From assembly GCA_900758315.1 (NCBI GenBank), contig CAAERF010000443.1, forward strand, positions 1-10,371: a stretch of 10,371 nucleotides of DNA, written 5' to 3'. The notes beneath the pieces were generated by a model, which had not been told where the DNA came from, did not search any database, and saw nothing but the letters and a program-made list of their open reading frames with translations. Shown here one piece after another: positions 1 to 5,832 of the stretch (positions are counted from its first letter, which is position 1; each line of letters starts with the position of its first letter). This stretch comes from an uncultured Oscillospiraceae bacterium. GTDB lineage: Bacteria > Bacillota > Clostridia > Oscillospirales > Oscillospiraceae. Both the position numbers and the translations under genes were made by a program.

Positions 1-529
1 TCAGAGCGTTCTTCATGGGCTCGGTGACAGCCTCACCGCCGGAGAGGATGGTGAGCAGCTCCTTGCTCTTGGGGCCCTGGACGGCGATGGCGGCGTAGTC
101 GGGGGTGATGTTGGTGATGGAGCAGTCGAAGCCCTGGATCACCTTGTTCAGATGGGCCAGATCCTTATCCGTGTTGGCGGCGTTGACCACCAGCAGGAAG
201 CGGTCTTCCTCGAAGCGGTACAGATAGGCGTCATCCACGGCGCCGCCGTCCTCCTCGGGGATGATGCAGTACTGGGCCTGGTTCAGGTCCAGCGCCATCA
301 CGTTGCTGGACAGGACGTGCTGGAGAAATTTTACCCGGTCGGGGCCTTCCACCAGCAGACGGCCCATGTGGGACACGTCAAACAGGCTGCAGGCGTGGCG
401 GGTGTACAGGTGTTCGGCGACGATGCCAGTGGGGTACTGGATGGGCATTTCCCACCCGCCGAAATCCACCATGGAGGCGCCGGCCTGCACATGGACGTCG
501 TAGAGTTGGGTGCGTTTGAGTTCACTCAT
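1..529 (-). CDS. gcvT: Aminomethyltransferase (glycine cleavage system T protein), 5' part only
   Basis: This is the first 176 codons of the glycine cleavage T protein; the rest lies beyond the left edge. GcvT takes the aminomethyl group from lipoylated H protein, passes the one-carbon unit to tetrahydrofolate and releases ammonia, in the cytoplasm. Visible family features are FGGWEMPIQYP at residues 23-33, FDVSHMGR at 50-57, the folate-pocket region DGGAVDDAYLY at 94-104, and NAANTDKDL at 117-125. The start is the ATG read from 529, because an AAGGAG ribosome site sits just upstream (about 541-546). The gene lies behind a tandem glycine riboswitch, which independently supports the call. In this family gcvH and the gcvP genes usually follow, but they cannot be seen here. 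No defect is visible in the part present. Confidence 0.97.
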   Translation of the reverse strand, partial: MSELKRTQLYDVHVQAGASMVDFGGWEMPIQYPTGIVAEHLYTRHACSLFDVSHMGRLLVEGPDRVKFLQHVLSSNVMALDLNQAQYCIIPEEDGGAVDDAYLYRFEEDRFLLVVNAANTDKDLAHLNKVIQGFDCSITNITPDYAAIAVQGPKSKELLTILSGGEAVTEPMKNAL

Positions 530-589
530 GTTTGCGATTCTCCTTTTTCATTCACATAGATTGATCTATAATATGTAGTATAAGCACGC

Positions 590-630
590 AAAAAGAGGCG
601 CAAAATTCCCCGTTGGGAATTTTGCGCCTC
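590..630 (-). terminator. Riboswitch-controlled intrinsic terminator in the gcvT leader
   Basis: A perfect 16-bp stem (arms 615-630 and 595-610, 4-base loop at 611-614) is followed on the minus strand by five U residues (590-594). It lies between the glycine aptamers and gcvT. The aptamer-2 closing helix (CTCCG from 723-727 pairing with CGGAG from 628-632) shares three bases with the terminator's first arm, so aptamer folding should compete with the base of the terminator. This fits the known glycine-ON logic of gcvT riboswitches in Firmicutes. The competition is inferred from the pairing, not measured. Confidence 0.92.
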
Positions 631-810
631 CGTCTCATCTACCTGAGAGATTCCCTGCCGCCGCCGAAGGGCGTTAGCCGGCAGGTTGCCCCGTGGGTGT
701 GCAGTCATAGACTGCCACTCTCCGGAGTGTCGTCCTAGTCCGATCCTTTTACCTGAGAGTTTTCGCATACCCCTTCGGTGTCGCAGCAAAGTGCGCTCTC
801 TCTCGAACTA
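628..810 (-). promoter_or_regulatory. Tandem glycine riboswitch (two aptamers)
   Basis: Read on the minus strand, the region has the glycine-aptamer signature twice. Aptamer 1 has a GAGAGAG start, then CACCGAAGGGGTA, then ACTCTCAGGTAAAAGGA followed by GGAC. Aptamer 2 has CTCCGGAGAGTGGC, then CACCCACGGGGCAAC, then ATCTCTCAGGTAGATGAGAC. The second aptamer carries an extended GC-rich P3 hairpin around 655-680. Tandem glycine riboswitches upstream of gcvT sense glycine and switch on glycine cleavage when it is abundant. The position, directly before a strong terminator and gcvT, matches that role. The outer boundaries are approximate. Confidence 0.96.
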
Positions 811-874
811 ATCATCCGATCTGTTCAGTTTTATAATGGGTAACAAAGTGATAAGAATAATACTCCTTTGTAGT

Positions 875-903
875 AAATTATCACATCATTCTAGCCTTGT
901 CAA
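875..903 (-). promoter_or_regulatory. Sigma-A promoter for gcvT leader
   Basis: On the minus strand there is a perfect -35 TTGACA (898-903), a 17-base spacer and a -10 TAATTT (875-880). Transcription should start near 868, leaving about 60 nt before the first glycine aptamer. No operator is evident, so control is probably through the riboswitch. Confidence 0.8.
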
Positions 904-997
904 GGGTGATACGAGGGTCCTTTGCGGCGAATTTGTCCCATCGGGCCGTCCGTATGCCGCGGAGAGAAGTCCCTGAGCCGCAGATAACCTGCGAACC

Positions 998-1417
998 TCA
1001 GTTGTTCTGGAACGCCTTCTCGAAAGCGGCGTACACCCGGTTGCAGTAGTCCATCAGGAAACAGACGGTGTCGGTGGTCATCGCGACGGCATCCGCCTCC
1101 TGGATAAGGGTGGTGGCGATGGCCCACACGGTCCGCTTTTTCTTGTCCGCCCAGAACTTGACCAGGCGGGAGGTCTGATGGAGCTCGTTGGCCGTGGTGA
1201 CCGCCACATGGCTCTTTCCCTTGGGGATCTCCACAAAGGGGAGCATCACGGAGACATAGCCGCCCTCCTTGGGGAAACGCACCACCAGGAAGCGGGGGCC
1301 AAATACCTCGCTGTTGACCAGAACGTGGACCTGATCCTCGTGCTCTGACTCGATCAGCTCACACTCCAGGTCACTCTTTGTAAATGCGTCCATAAACGCT
1401 TGGGAAACAGGCAGCAT
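998..1417 (-). CDS. Conserved hypothetical protein, possibly YbjN-like
   Basis: A 139-residue soluble protein with no signal peptide or membrane segment. The start ATG at 1415-1417 is preceded by GGAGGT (1426-1431) at good spacing and by a matching promoter, so the gene is likely real. The predicted pattern is an N-terminal helix, then alternating strands (LVNSEVFGPRFLVVRFP, residues 33-49; YVSVMLPFVEIP, 54-65), a central N-E-L-H segment (77-80), KFWADKKKRTVWAIATTL (87-104), and a long C-terminal helix (about 107-137). This order resembles the YbjN / type III secretion chaperone-like fold, where a conserved Asn-x-Leu is followed by a KF segment. That resemblance is my inference and no function follows from it. 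The gene is monocistronic, divergent from the hydrolase at 1612, with no clear terminator between its stop and the gcvT promoter. Confidence 0.75.
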   Translation of the reverse strand: MLPVSQAFMDAFTKSDLECELIESEHEDQVHVLVNSEVFGPRFLVVRFPKEGGYVSVMLPFVEIPKGKSHVAVTTANELHQTSRLVKFWADKKKRTVWAIATTLIQEADAVAMTTDTVCFLMDYCNRVYAAFEKAFQNN

Positions 1418-1446
1418 AGCTGAGAACCTCCGTATTTCTTTTCGTA

Positions 1447-1471
1447 AAATGATGTCATTATCATATCATTT
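1447..1471. repeat. Inverted repeat over the -10 region of the small gene's promoter
   Basis: Arms AAATGAT (1447-1453) and ATCATTT (1465-1471) are separated by 11 bases and cover the -10 box and probable start point of the minus-strand promoter. The size and position would suit a dimeric repressor's operator. No regulator is encoded next to it, and AT-rich promoter DNA can make such repeats by chance. Confidence 0.4.
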
Positions 1472-1488
1472 CTTATCGTAGCGCGCAA
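1460..1488 (-). promoter_or_regulatory. Promoter of the 139-residue protein gene
   Basis: On the minus strand a -35 TTGCGC (1483-1488), a 17-base spacer and a -10 TATGAT (1460-1465) are present. The start point would be near 1453, giving a leader of about 36 nt that includes the GGAGGT ribosome site. Confidence 0.65.
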
Positions 1489-1525
1489 CCCAAACTTTTC
1501 CCACCGCCGGATGGAATTGTGGGAG

Positions 1526-1594
1526 GAAATCCCAGTCTGCACCCGTTGACAAGGGTGGGGTCCCGCCCGTATACTGAGGCCAGAAATCCCAGTC
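1526..1594. repeat. 12-bp direct repeat flanking the hydrolase promoter
   Basis: The 12-mer GAAATCCCAGTC occurs at 1526-1537 and again at 1583-1594, on either side of the -35/-10 pair. The second copy lies at the probable transcription start. The start-to-start distance is 57 bp, a little over five helical turns, so both copies face nearly the same side of the DNA. A pair of regulator sites is possible but unproven. Confidence 0.45.
1546..1575 (+). promoter_or_regulatory. Sigma-A promoter of the alpha/beta hydrolase gene
   Basis: A perfect TTGACA (1546-1551), an 18-base spacer and TATACT (1570-1575). Transcription should begin near 1582, which rules out in-frame start codons further upstream (such as the GTG at 1519). 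Confidence 0.8.
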
Positions 1595-1611
1595 AGGAGT
1601 GTGATTTGACC

Positions 1612-2355
1612 ATGAAAATAGAACGGATAACTGCGAAACAGGGCTTTCAGGTCCCCGGCCTCAACGCGATCGATGGGGAACAGAAGGTGGTCCTGATGGC
1701 CCACGGCTTCGGCAGTGAAAAACGGGGCCATACCCCGTTGTTTATGACCGAAGGGCTGAAGCAGGCGGGATTCGGTGTGTACGGCTTTGATTTTCCCGCC
1801 CACGGGGACAGTCCGCTGGACGGAGACCGGCTGAACATGGAAAACTGCATCGACAGCTACGCGGCGGCGGAGGCCCGGGCACTGGAGCTGGCTCCCGGTG
1901 CGGAGATTTTCTACTTCGGCTCCAGTTTCGGCGCCTATACCACCCTTTTGTATCTGGCCGCCCGGCCCCATCAGGGCCAGAGAGCCTACCTGCGCTCGGC
2001 CGCCATCGACATGCCCCAGCTGATCTGGCGGGTGGCCGAGGAGGAGGGAGAGGCCTTCCGGCGGGACGGGTACTGCAACCTGACCTATTACAACCGGCCC
2101 TTGAAGCTGACCCGGGCCTTTTGTGAGGACCTGAGCCATTACGACGTCTTTGAGCGGTATCAGGCGGGCACGGCCCGGCTGCGGATGATCCACGGCGAGC
2201 AGGACAGCACGGCCTCACCGGAGGCGGCCCGGAAGTTCGCGGCGGAGAAGGGCGCGGAGCTGATTATGGTGCCCGGCGCGGAGCACCGGCTCATGGAGCC
2301 GGGCAATCCGGAGCGGGCCCTTCAGGCGGCCATCGACTTTTTTGGGGGAAAGTAA
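1612..2355 (+). CDS. Alpha/beta hydrolase (serine hydrolase/esterase-like)
   Basis: A 247-residue single-domain alpha/beta hydrolase without signal peptide or lipid anchor, so cytoplasmic. It has the oxyanion-hole motif HGFGS (31-35), DFPAHGDS (60-67), the nucleophile elbow GSSFG (103-107, Ser105), an acid candidate Asp198 in IHGEQDST, and the catalytic His225 in GAEHRLM. A lid-like insertion sits at about 133-178. The catalytic triad therefore looks complete. The substrate cannot be told from sequence; relatives include carboxylesterases, monoglyceride lipase-like enzymes and acyl hydrolases. The AGGAG at 1595-1599 is 6 nt from an in-frame TTG (1606) and 12 nt from the ATG (1612), so the true start may be TTG, adding two residues. 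The gene converges on udp with only 5 bp between stops and no visible terminator. Confidence 0.9.
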   Translation: MKIERITAKQGFQVPGLNAIDGEQKVVLMAHGFGSEKRGHTPLFMTEGLKQAGFGVYGFDFPAHGDSPLDGDRLNMENCIDSYAAAEARALELAPGAEIFYFGSSFGAYTTLLYLAARPHQGQRAYLRSAAIDMPQLIWRVAEEEGEAFRRDGYCNLTYYNRPLKLTRAFCEDLSHYDVFERYQAGTARLRMIHGEQDSTASPEAARKFAAEKGAELIMVPGAEHRLMEPGNPERALQAAIDFFGGK

Positions 2356-2360
2356 CGGGT

Positions 2361-3140
2361 TCAGCGTTGCTGGAGATCCTGACGGATCAGCAGCTTCAGC
2401 GCCTCGATGCCCACTTCAATGGCGGCGCTGGTGTCCATGCTCTCGGCCTGATCCAGACCGGCGGCCTCCCGTTCCTGATTCCAGACCACGTGGAAGCAGC
2501 TGCCGCAGCGGACGCCCAGGGCGTTGGCCGCCACAAAGAGGGCGGCGGATTCCATCTCACTCGCCAGAACGCCCAGCCGTTTCCAGGCCTCCCACTTGTT
2601 GAGCAGCTCATAGGAGACCGGCATCCGGCCGGGAGAGTGCTGGCCGTAAAAGGAGTCCTTGCACTGGACCACACCGGTTTTGCAGGGCTTGCCCAGGGCC
2701 TGAGCCGCCTGGACCAGAGCAGCGGTCACCTGAAAGTCGGGCACCGCCGGGTACTCAATGGGCGCGTACTCCCGGCTGGTTCCCTCCATCCGGACCGCGC
2801 CGGTGGCCACCACCACATCGCCGGACTGGACGTCGGTGCGGATGCCGCCGCAGGTACCCACCCGCAGGAAGGTGCGGACGCCCAGCTGAGTCAGCTCTTC
2901 CATGGCGATAGCGGCGGAAGGACCGCCGATGCCGGTGGAGCAGACGCTGACCGGCTGGCCCAGCAGGGGGCCGGGCCAGGTGCAGTACTCCCGGGTGGTC
3001 ATTTGGTGGACCGGGGGATCGAAGTGGGCCGCGATGGACTCACAACGGCCCGGATCACCGGGGAGAATGCAGTATTGGCCCACCGGCGCGTCCCAGGGGA
3101 GCTGGAGGTGAAAGAGAACGTCCCGTGTAGATGGATTCAT
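2361..3140 (-). CDS. udp: Uridine phosphorylase
   Basis: A 259-residue nucleoside phosphorylase of the PNP/UDP family, cleaving uridine with phosphate to uracil and ribose-1-phosphate in pyrimidine salvage. Clear family blocks are ILPGDPGRC (25-33), [17 protein letters not shown] (67-83), TFLRVGT (90-96), [19 protein letters not shown] (118-136) and SEMESAAL (194-201). From the E. coli enzyme, Arg32, Arg50, Arg93 and Thr96 should bind phosphate and Glu197 the ribose. The base-binding loop reads [11 protein letters not shown] (164-174) instead of the E. coli FYPGQER, so Gln167 is kept but the following Arg is displaced or lost; base preference could differ. The ATG at 3138-3140 is chosen over an upstream TTG (3144-3146) because AGGAGG (3149-3154) stands 8 nt from the ATG but only 2 nt from the TTG. 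It is monocistronic with its own promoter. Confidence 0.95.
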   Translation of the reverse strand: MNPSTRDVLFHLQLPWDAPVGQYCILPGDPGRCESIAAHFDPPVHQMTTREYCTWPGPLLGQPVSVCSTGIGGPSAAIAMEELTQLGVRTFLRVGTCGGIRTDVQSGDVVVATGAVRMEGTSREYAPIEYPAVPDFQVTAALVQAAQALGKPCKTGVVQCKDSFYGQHSPGRMPVSYELLNKWEAWKRLGVLASEMESAALFVAANALGVRCGSCFHVVWNQEREAAGLDQAESMDTSAAIEVGIEALKLLIRQDLQQR

Positions 3141-3184
3141 ATACAATGCCTCCTAAACTGATATAACGGTCAGAATTGGTTCCT

Positions 3185-3213
3185 ATTATACGGTTTTTTT
3201 GTCAGATTCGCAA
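3185..3213 (-). promoter_or_regulatory. Sigma-A promoter of udp
   Basis: On the minus strand TTGCGA (3208-3213), a 17-base spacer and a perfect TATAAT (3185-3190). The start point is near 3178, giving a leader of about 38 nt that ends in a strong AGGAGG site. Confidence 0.8.
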
Positions 3214-3234
3214 CCGGATTGTGCGGAATGCGCC

Positions 3235-3264
3235 TTGTGTCCCGGCGGAACTCCATGATATAAT
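3235..3264 (+). promoter_or_regulatory. Extended -10 promoter of the hydratase gene
   Basis: TTGTGT (3235-3240), an 18-base spacer and TGATATAAT (3256-3264), that is, an extended -10 with a perfect TATAAT. It lies back to back with the udp promoter, with 21 bp between the two -35 elements, so a bound regulator could affect both genes. Confidence 0.75.
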
Positions 3265-3298
3265 GTAACATATCTTGTGTTTTTGGGAGGTTCTCCTT

Positions 3299-5545
3299 AT
3301 GTTAGACATTCTGCACACAGCTGCATACTATAAAAACGGGACCTTTGTCCCCGCCGGACAGGCCGCCGGTCTGCCTGACCCGGCGGAGGCCAAAAAGGGC
3401 ACCATCACTTATGGCATCCTGGCCAGCCACAACACCAGCGGAGACATGTCCGACCTGAAGATCAAGTTCGACGCCATGGCCTCCCATGACATCACCTATG
3501 TGGGCATCATCCAGACCGCCCGGGCCAGTGGCCTCGAGGAGTTTCCGCTGCCCTACGTGCTCACCAACTGCCACAACAGCCTGTGCGCCGTCGGCGGCAC
3601 CATCAACGAGGACGACCACGTCTTCGGCCTGTCCGCGGCGAAGAAGTACGGCGGCGAGTTCGTTCCCGCCCACCAGGCGGTCATCCACTCCTACATGCGG
3701 GAGCGGTACGCCGGTGGCGGCAAGATGCTGCTGGGATCGGACAGCCACACCCGCTACGGCGCTTTCGGCACCATCGCCATGGGTGAGGGCGGTCCGGAGC
3801 TGGTCAAGCAGCTGCTGAACAAGACCTATGACATCGCCTATCCCCGTGTGGTGGCCATCTACCTGACCGGCGCGCCCCGGCCCGGCGTGGGTCCCCAGGA
3901 CGTGGCCTTGGCCCTCATCGGCGCCACCTTCGCCAAGGGTATCGTGAAAAACGCTGTCATGGAATTTTTTGGCCCCGGCGTGGCGTCCCTGTCCATGGAC
4001 TACCGCTGCGGCATCGACGTGATGACTACGGAGACCTCCTGCCTGTCCTCGGTGTGGAGCACTGACGAGACGGTGCGGGAGTACATGGCGGCCCTGGGCC
4101 GGGAAGAGGAGTATAAGAAGCTGGCTCCCGCCGACGGCGCCTACTATGACGACGTGATCCAGGTGGACCTGTCCGCTGTGGAGCCCATGATCGCCCTGCC
4201 CTTCCACCCCTCCAACGCCTACACCATCGCCGACTTCAAGGCCAATATGATGGATATTCTCCACCAGGTGGATCAGGCCACCGTGGAGCAGTTCCAGCTG
4301 AAGGAACCTCCCGTGTCCCTCACCGAGAAGGTCCGGGACGGCCGGTTCTACGTGGACCAGGCGGTGATCGCTGGCTGTTCCGGCGGCACTTATCAGAACC
4401 TGATGCGGGTGTCCGAGATGCTGGCCGGCAAGTCCCTGGGGGACAAGGCTCTGTGGCTCAGCTGCTACCCGGGCTCCATGCCCGCCTTCCTGGCCCTGTC
4501 CAGGAACGGAGCGCTGACCAATCTGGCCGCTGCCGGCGCGTCGGTGCGCAGCTGCTTCTGTGGACCCTGCTTCGGCGCGGGAGATGTGCCCGCTAACGGC
4601 GCCTTCTCCATCCGCCACTCCACCCGCAACTTCCCCAACCGGGAGGGCAGTAAGCCCGCCGACGGCCAGCTGTCCTACGTGGCCCTGATGGACGCACGGT
4701 CCATCGCCGCTACGGTGCTCAACGGCGGCGCGCTGACGGCCGCCACCGAACTGCCTGACGTGCCGGCGGACCCGGCCCGGGAGCCCTATGAGTACGATGA
4801 CACCCCCTACCGGAACCGGGTGTACTTCGGCGTGGGCAAGCCCCAGCCGGAGGCAGAGCTGGTCTTTGGCCCCAACATCGCCGACTGGCCGGAGCAGATC
4901 TCCATGCCCGAGGACCTGCTGCTGACTGCTGCCTGTGCCATCTACGACCCGGTGACCACCACCGATGAGCTGATTCCCTCCGGTGAGACCTCCAGCTACC
5001 GCTCCAACCCGCTGAAGCTGGCGGAGTTTACCCTGAGCCGGAAGGACCCGGCCTACGTGGGCCGCGCCAAGGCCATCCAGGCGGTGGAGCAGAAGCGCCG
5101 TCAGGGCGTTGTGGACGAGGAAGTTACCGCCGCGCTGTCCGGCCACAAGCCGGAGACCACCGGTCTGGGCTCCTTCGTCATGGCTCTGAAGCCCGGTGAC
5201 GGCTCTGCCCGGGAGCAGGCCGCCAGCTGCCAGCGGGTGCTGGGCGGCGTGGCCAATGTGGCGGCGGAGGACGCCACCAAGCGCTACCGTTCCAACGTGG
5301 TGAACTGGGGGATGCTGCCCTTTATCGCAACGGACGTGGCCAGCTGGAACCTCCAGCCTGGCGATCAGCTGTGGATTCCCGGCGTAAAGGCCGCGCTGGA
5401 AGGGGATGCGGAGACCCTGGAGGCCACGCTGATTCAGAATGGGGCTGAGCGGCCGGTGATCCTGTCTCTGCCCAACCTGACCCGGGAAGAGCGGGACATC
5501 ATCCTCTCCGGCTGCCTGATCAACTACTACAACGAGGAAATGTAA
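3299..5545 (+). CDS. Aconitase-superfamily hydratase (YbhJ-like), iron-sulfur enzyme
   Basis: A 748-residue cytoplasmic protein with the aconitase architecture. GSDSHT (146-151) matches the family's substrate-pocket motif. Three likely [4Fe-4S] ligands are Cys360 in IAGCSGG and Cys421/Cys424 in [17 protein letters not shown] (440-450) matches the SNRNFEGR-type motif of aconitases. The C-terminal part (about 540-748) would be the swivel domain. Length and motifs match the uncharacterised hydratase family typified by E. coli YbhJ better than citrate-cycle aconitase or the two-subunit LeuC type; that is recognition from memory, not a search. Reaction and substrate are unknown. The ATG at 3299 has GGGAGG (3285-3290) 8 nt upstream. 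No leu, citrate-synthase or isocitrate-dehydrogenase gene is adjacent, so context does not suggest a pathway. A strong terminator follows at 5657-5688. Confidence 0.9.
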   Translation: MLDILHTAAYYKNGTFVPAGQAAGLPDPAEAKKGTITYGILASHNTSGDMSDLKIKFDAMASHDITYVGIIQTARASGLEEFPLPYVLTNCHNSLCAVGGTINEDDHVFGLSAAKKYGGEFVPAHQAVIHSYMRERYAGGGKMLLGSDSHTRYGAFGTIAMGEGGPELVKQLLNKTYDIAYPRVVAIYLTGAPRPGVGPQDVALALIGATFAKGIVKNAVMEFFGPGVASLSMDYRCGIDVMTTETSCLSSVWSTDETVREYMAALGREEEYKKLAPADGAYYDDVIQVDLSAVEPMIALPFHPSNAYTIADFKANMMDILHQVDQATVEQFQLKEPPVSLTEKVRDGRFYVDQAVIAGCSGGTYQNLMRVSEMLAGKSLGDKALWLSCYPGSMPAFLALSRNGALTNLAAAGASVRSCFCGPCFGAGDVPANGAFSIRHSTRNFPNREGSKPADGQLSYVALMDARSIAATVLNGGALTAATELPDVPADPAREPYEYDDTPYRNRVYFGVGKPQPEAELVFGPNIADWPEQISMPEDLLLTAACAIYDPVTTTDELIPSGETSSYRSNPLKLAEFTLSRKDPAYVGRAKAIQAVEQKRRQGVVDEEVTAALSGHKPETTGLGSFVMALKPGDGSAREQAASCQRVLGGVANVAAEDATKRYRSNVVNWGMLPFIATDVASWNLQPGDQLWIPGVKAALEGDAETLEATLIQNGAERPVILSLPNLTREERDIILSGCLINYYNEEM

Positions 5546-5619
5546 TCGTTTTCCATCTAAAAAACGCCGTTGTAGACAAACGAATGGAAGCATGACAATC
5601 ACGAAAGGCCGCACCAGAG

Positions 5620-5642
5620 TTCCGGCATCTTTGATGCCGGAA
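5620..5642. repeat. Perfect 10-bp hairpin downstream of the hydratase
   Basis: Arms TTCCGGCATC (5620-5629) and GATGCCGGAA (5633-5642) with a TTT loop. No U-tract follows on either strand, so it is not a standard terminator. It may protect the 3' end of the hydratase mRNA from exonucleases (inference). Confidence 0.6.
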
Positions 5643-5656
5643 TCCAATCAAGTTCG

Positions 5657-5688
5657 AAAAAAGTGACGACATGTGCGTCACTTTTTTC
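5657..5688 (+). terminator. Strong bidirectional terminator after the hydratase
   Basis: A perfect 12-bp stem, AAAAAAGTGACG (5657-5668) with CGTCACTTTTTT (5676-5687) and a 7-base loop. The stem base is A6/T6, so it can end the hydratase transcript on the plus strand and equally the phosphate-transporter transcript arriving on the minus strand. Confidence 0.88.
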
Positions 5689-5694
5689 TCTTCT

Positions 5695-5770
5695 CAGCCC
5701 GCAAGTGCTTTCCCGAAGGGAAAGCGCACAGCTGGGCTGCAAGCTTCGGGAAAATGCTTGCATTTTTCCG
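5695..5770. repeat. Multi-hairpin block preceding the dispersed repeat
   Basis: Several inverted repeats are packed together. An outer CAGCCC (5695-5700)/GGGCTG (5734-5739) stem encloses GCTTTCCC-GAA-GGGAAAGC (5707-5725, 8-bp perfect stem). Next come near-perfect arms at 5747-5757 and 5760-5770 (one G-U). No coding potential is evident. It runs straight into the repeat core at 5772 and may be the 5' half of the same element, because the second copy is cut by the window edge exactly at this junction. Confidence 0.55.
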
Positions 5771-5800
5771 AGAGGGTGTCGGCTTTGGCGACACCCTCAA
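5759..5800 (+). repeat. Dispersed hairpin repeat, copy 1
   Basis: A 42-nt sequence beginning TGCATTTTTCCGAGAGGG that is 41/42 identical to the reverse complement of 10330-10371. The core is a 10-bp perfect hairpin, GAGGGTGTCG (5772-5781) and CGACACCCTC (5789-5798), with a 7-base loop; the single difference between copies lies in the loop. Near-identity of two non-coding copies 4.5 kb apart points to an interspersed repeat family of the REP or MITE kind. It is followed at once by a terminator in the same orientation. Confidence 0.85.
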
Positions 5801-5832
5801 CGCCGTCTGTGTATCACAGGCGGCGTTTTTTT
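5799..5832 (+). terminator. Plus-strand terminator overlapping the 3' end of the phosphate transporter gene
   Basis: A 13-bp stem with one G-U (arms 5799-5811 and 5815-5827, loop TAT) is followed by a T run at 5826-5832. It works on the plus strand, while the gene whose last codons it overlaps (stop at 5814-5816) is on the minus strand; the T run is read there as Lys-Lys codons. The hydratase is already terminated at 5657-5688, so this one appears to block antisense transcription into the transporter gene or to belong to the adjoining repeat. Confidence 0.8.

Noticed and set aside
554..570. Small inverted repeat ATAGAT/ATCTAT between the riboswitch terminator and gcvT
   Set aside because: The 2-base centre and AT-only arms make a weak hairpin; it may be chance in AT-rich leader DNA. 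I also saw no well-spaced second promoter there.
526..789. 87-codon minus-strand frame over the gcvT leader
   Set aside because: It is the translated glycine riboswitch and terminator; the RNA structure explains the sequence.
981..997. CGCAG/CTGCG mini-hairpin after the 139-residue gene
   Set aside because: Only five base pairs with no U-tract; not enough for a terminator call.
1519..1611. Upstream GTG start extending the hydrolase by 31 residues
   Set aside because: It lies upstream of the -35/-10 promoter whose start point is near 1582, so it would not be in the mRNA.
1354..2193. 279-codon minus-strand frame opposite the hydrolase
   Set aside because: It overlaps both the hydrolase, with its intact catalytic triad, and the promoters at 1460-1575; antisense shadow.
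3302..5647. A very long open frame (781 codons) on the minus strand opposite the hydratase
   Set aside because: It mirrors the hydratase in a GC-rich gene where antisense stops are rare; its composition is Gly/His/Val-rich with no known domain, and it has no ribosome site, while the plus-strand frame has full aconitase motifs.
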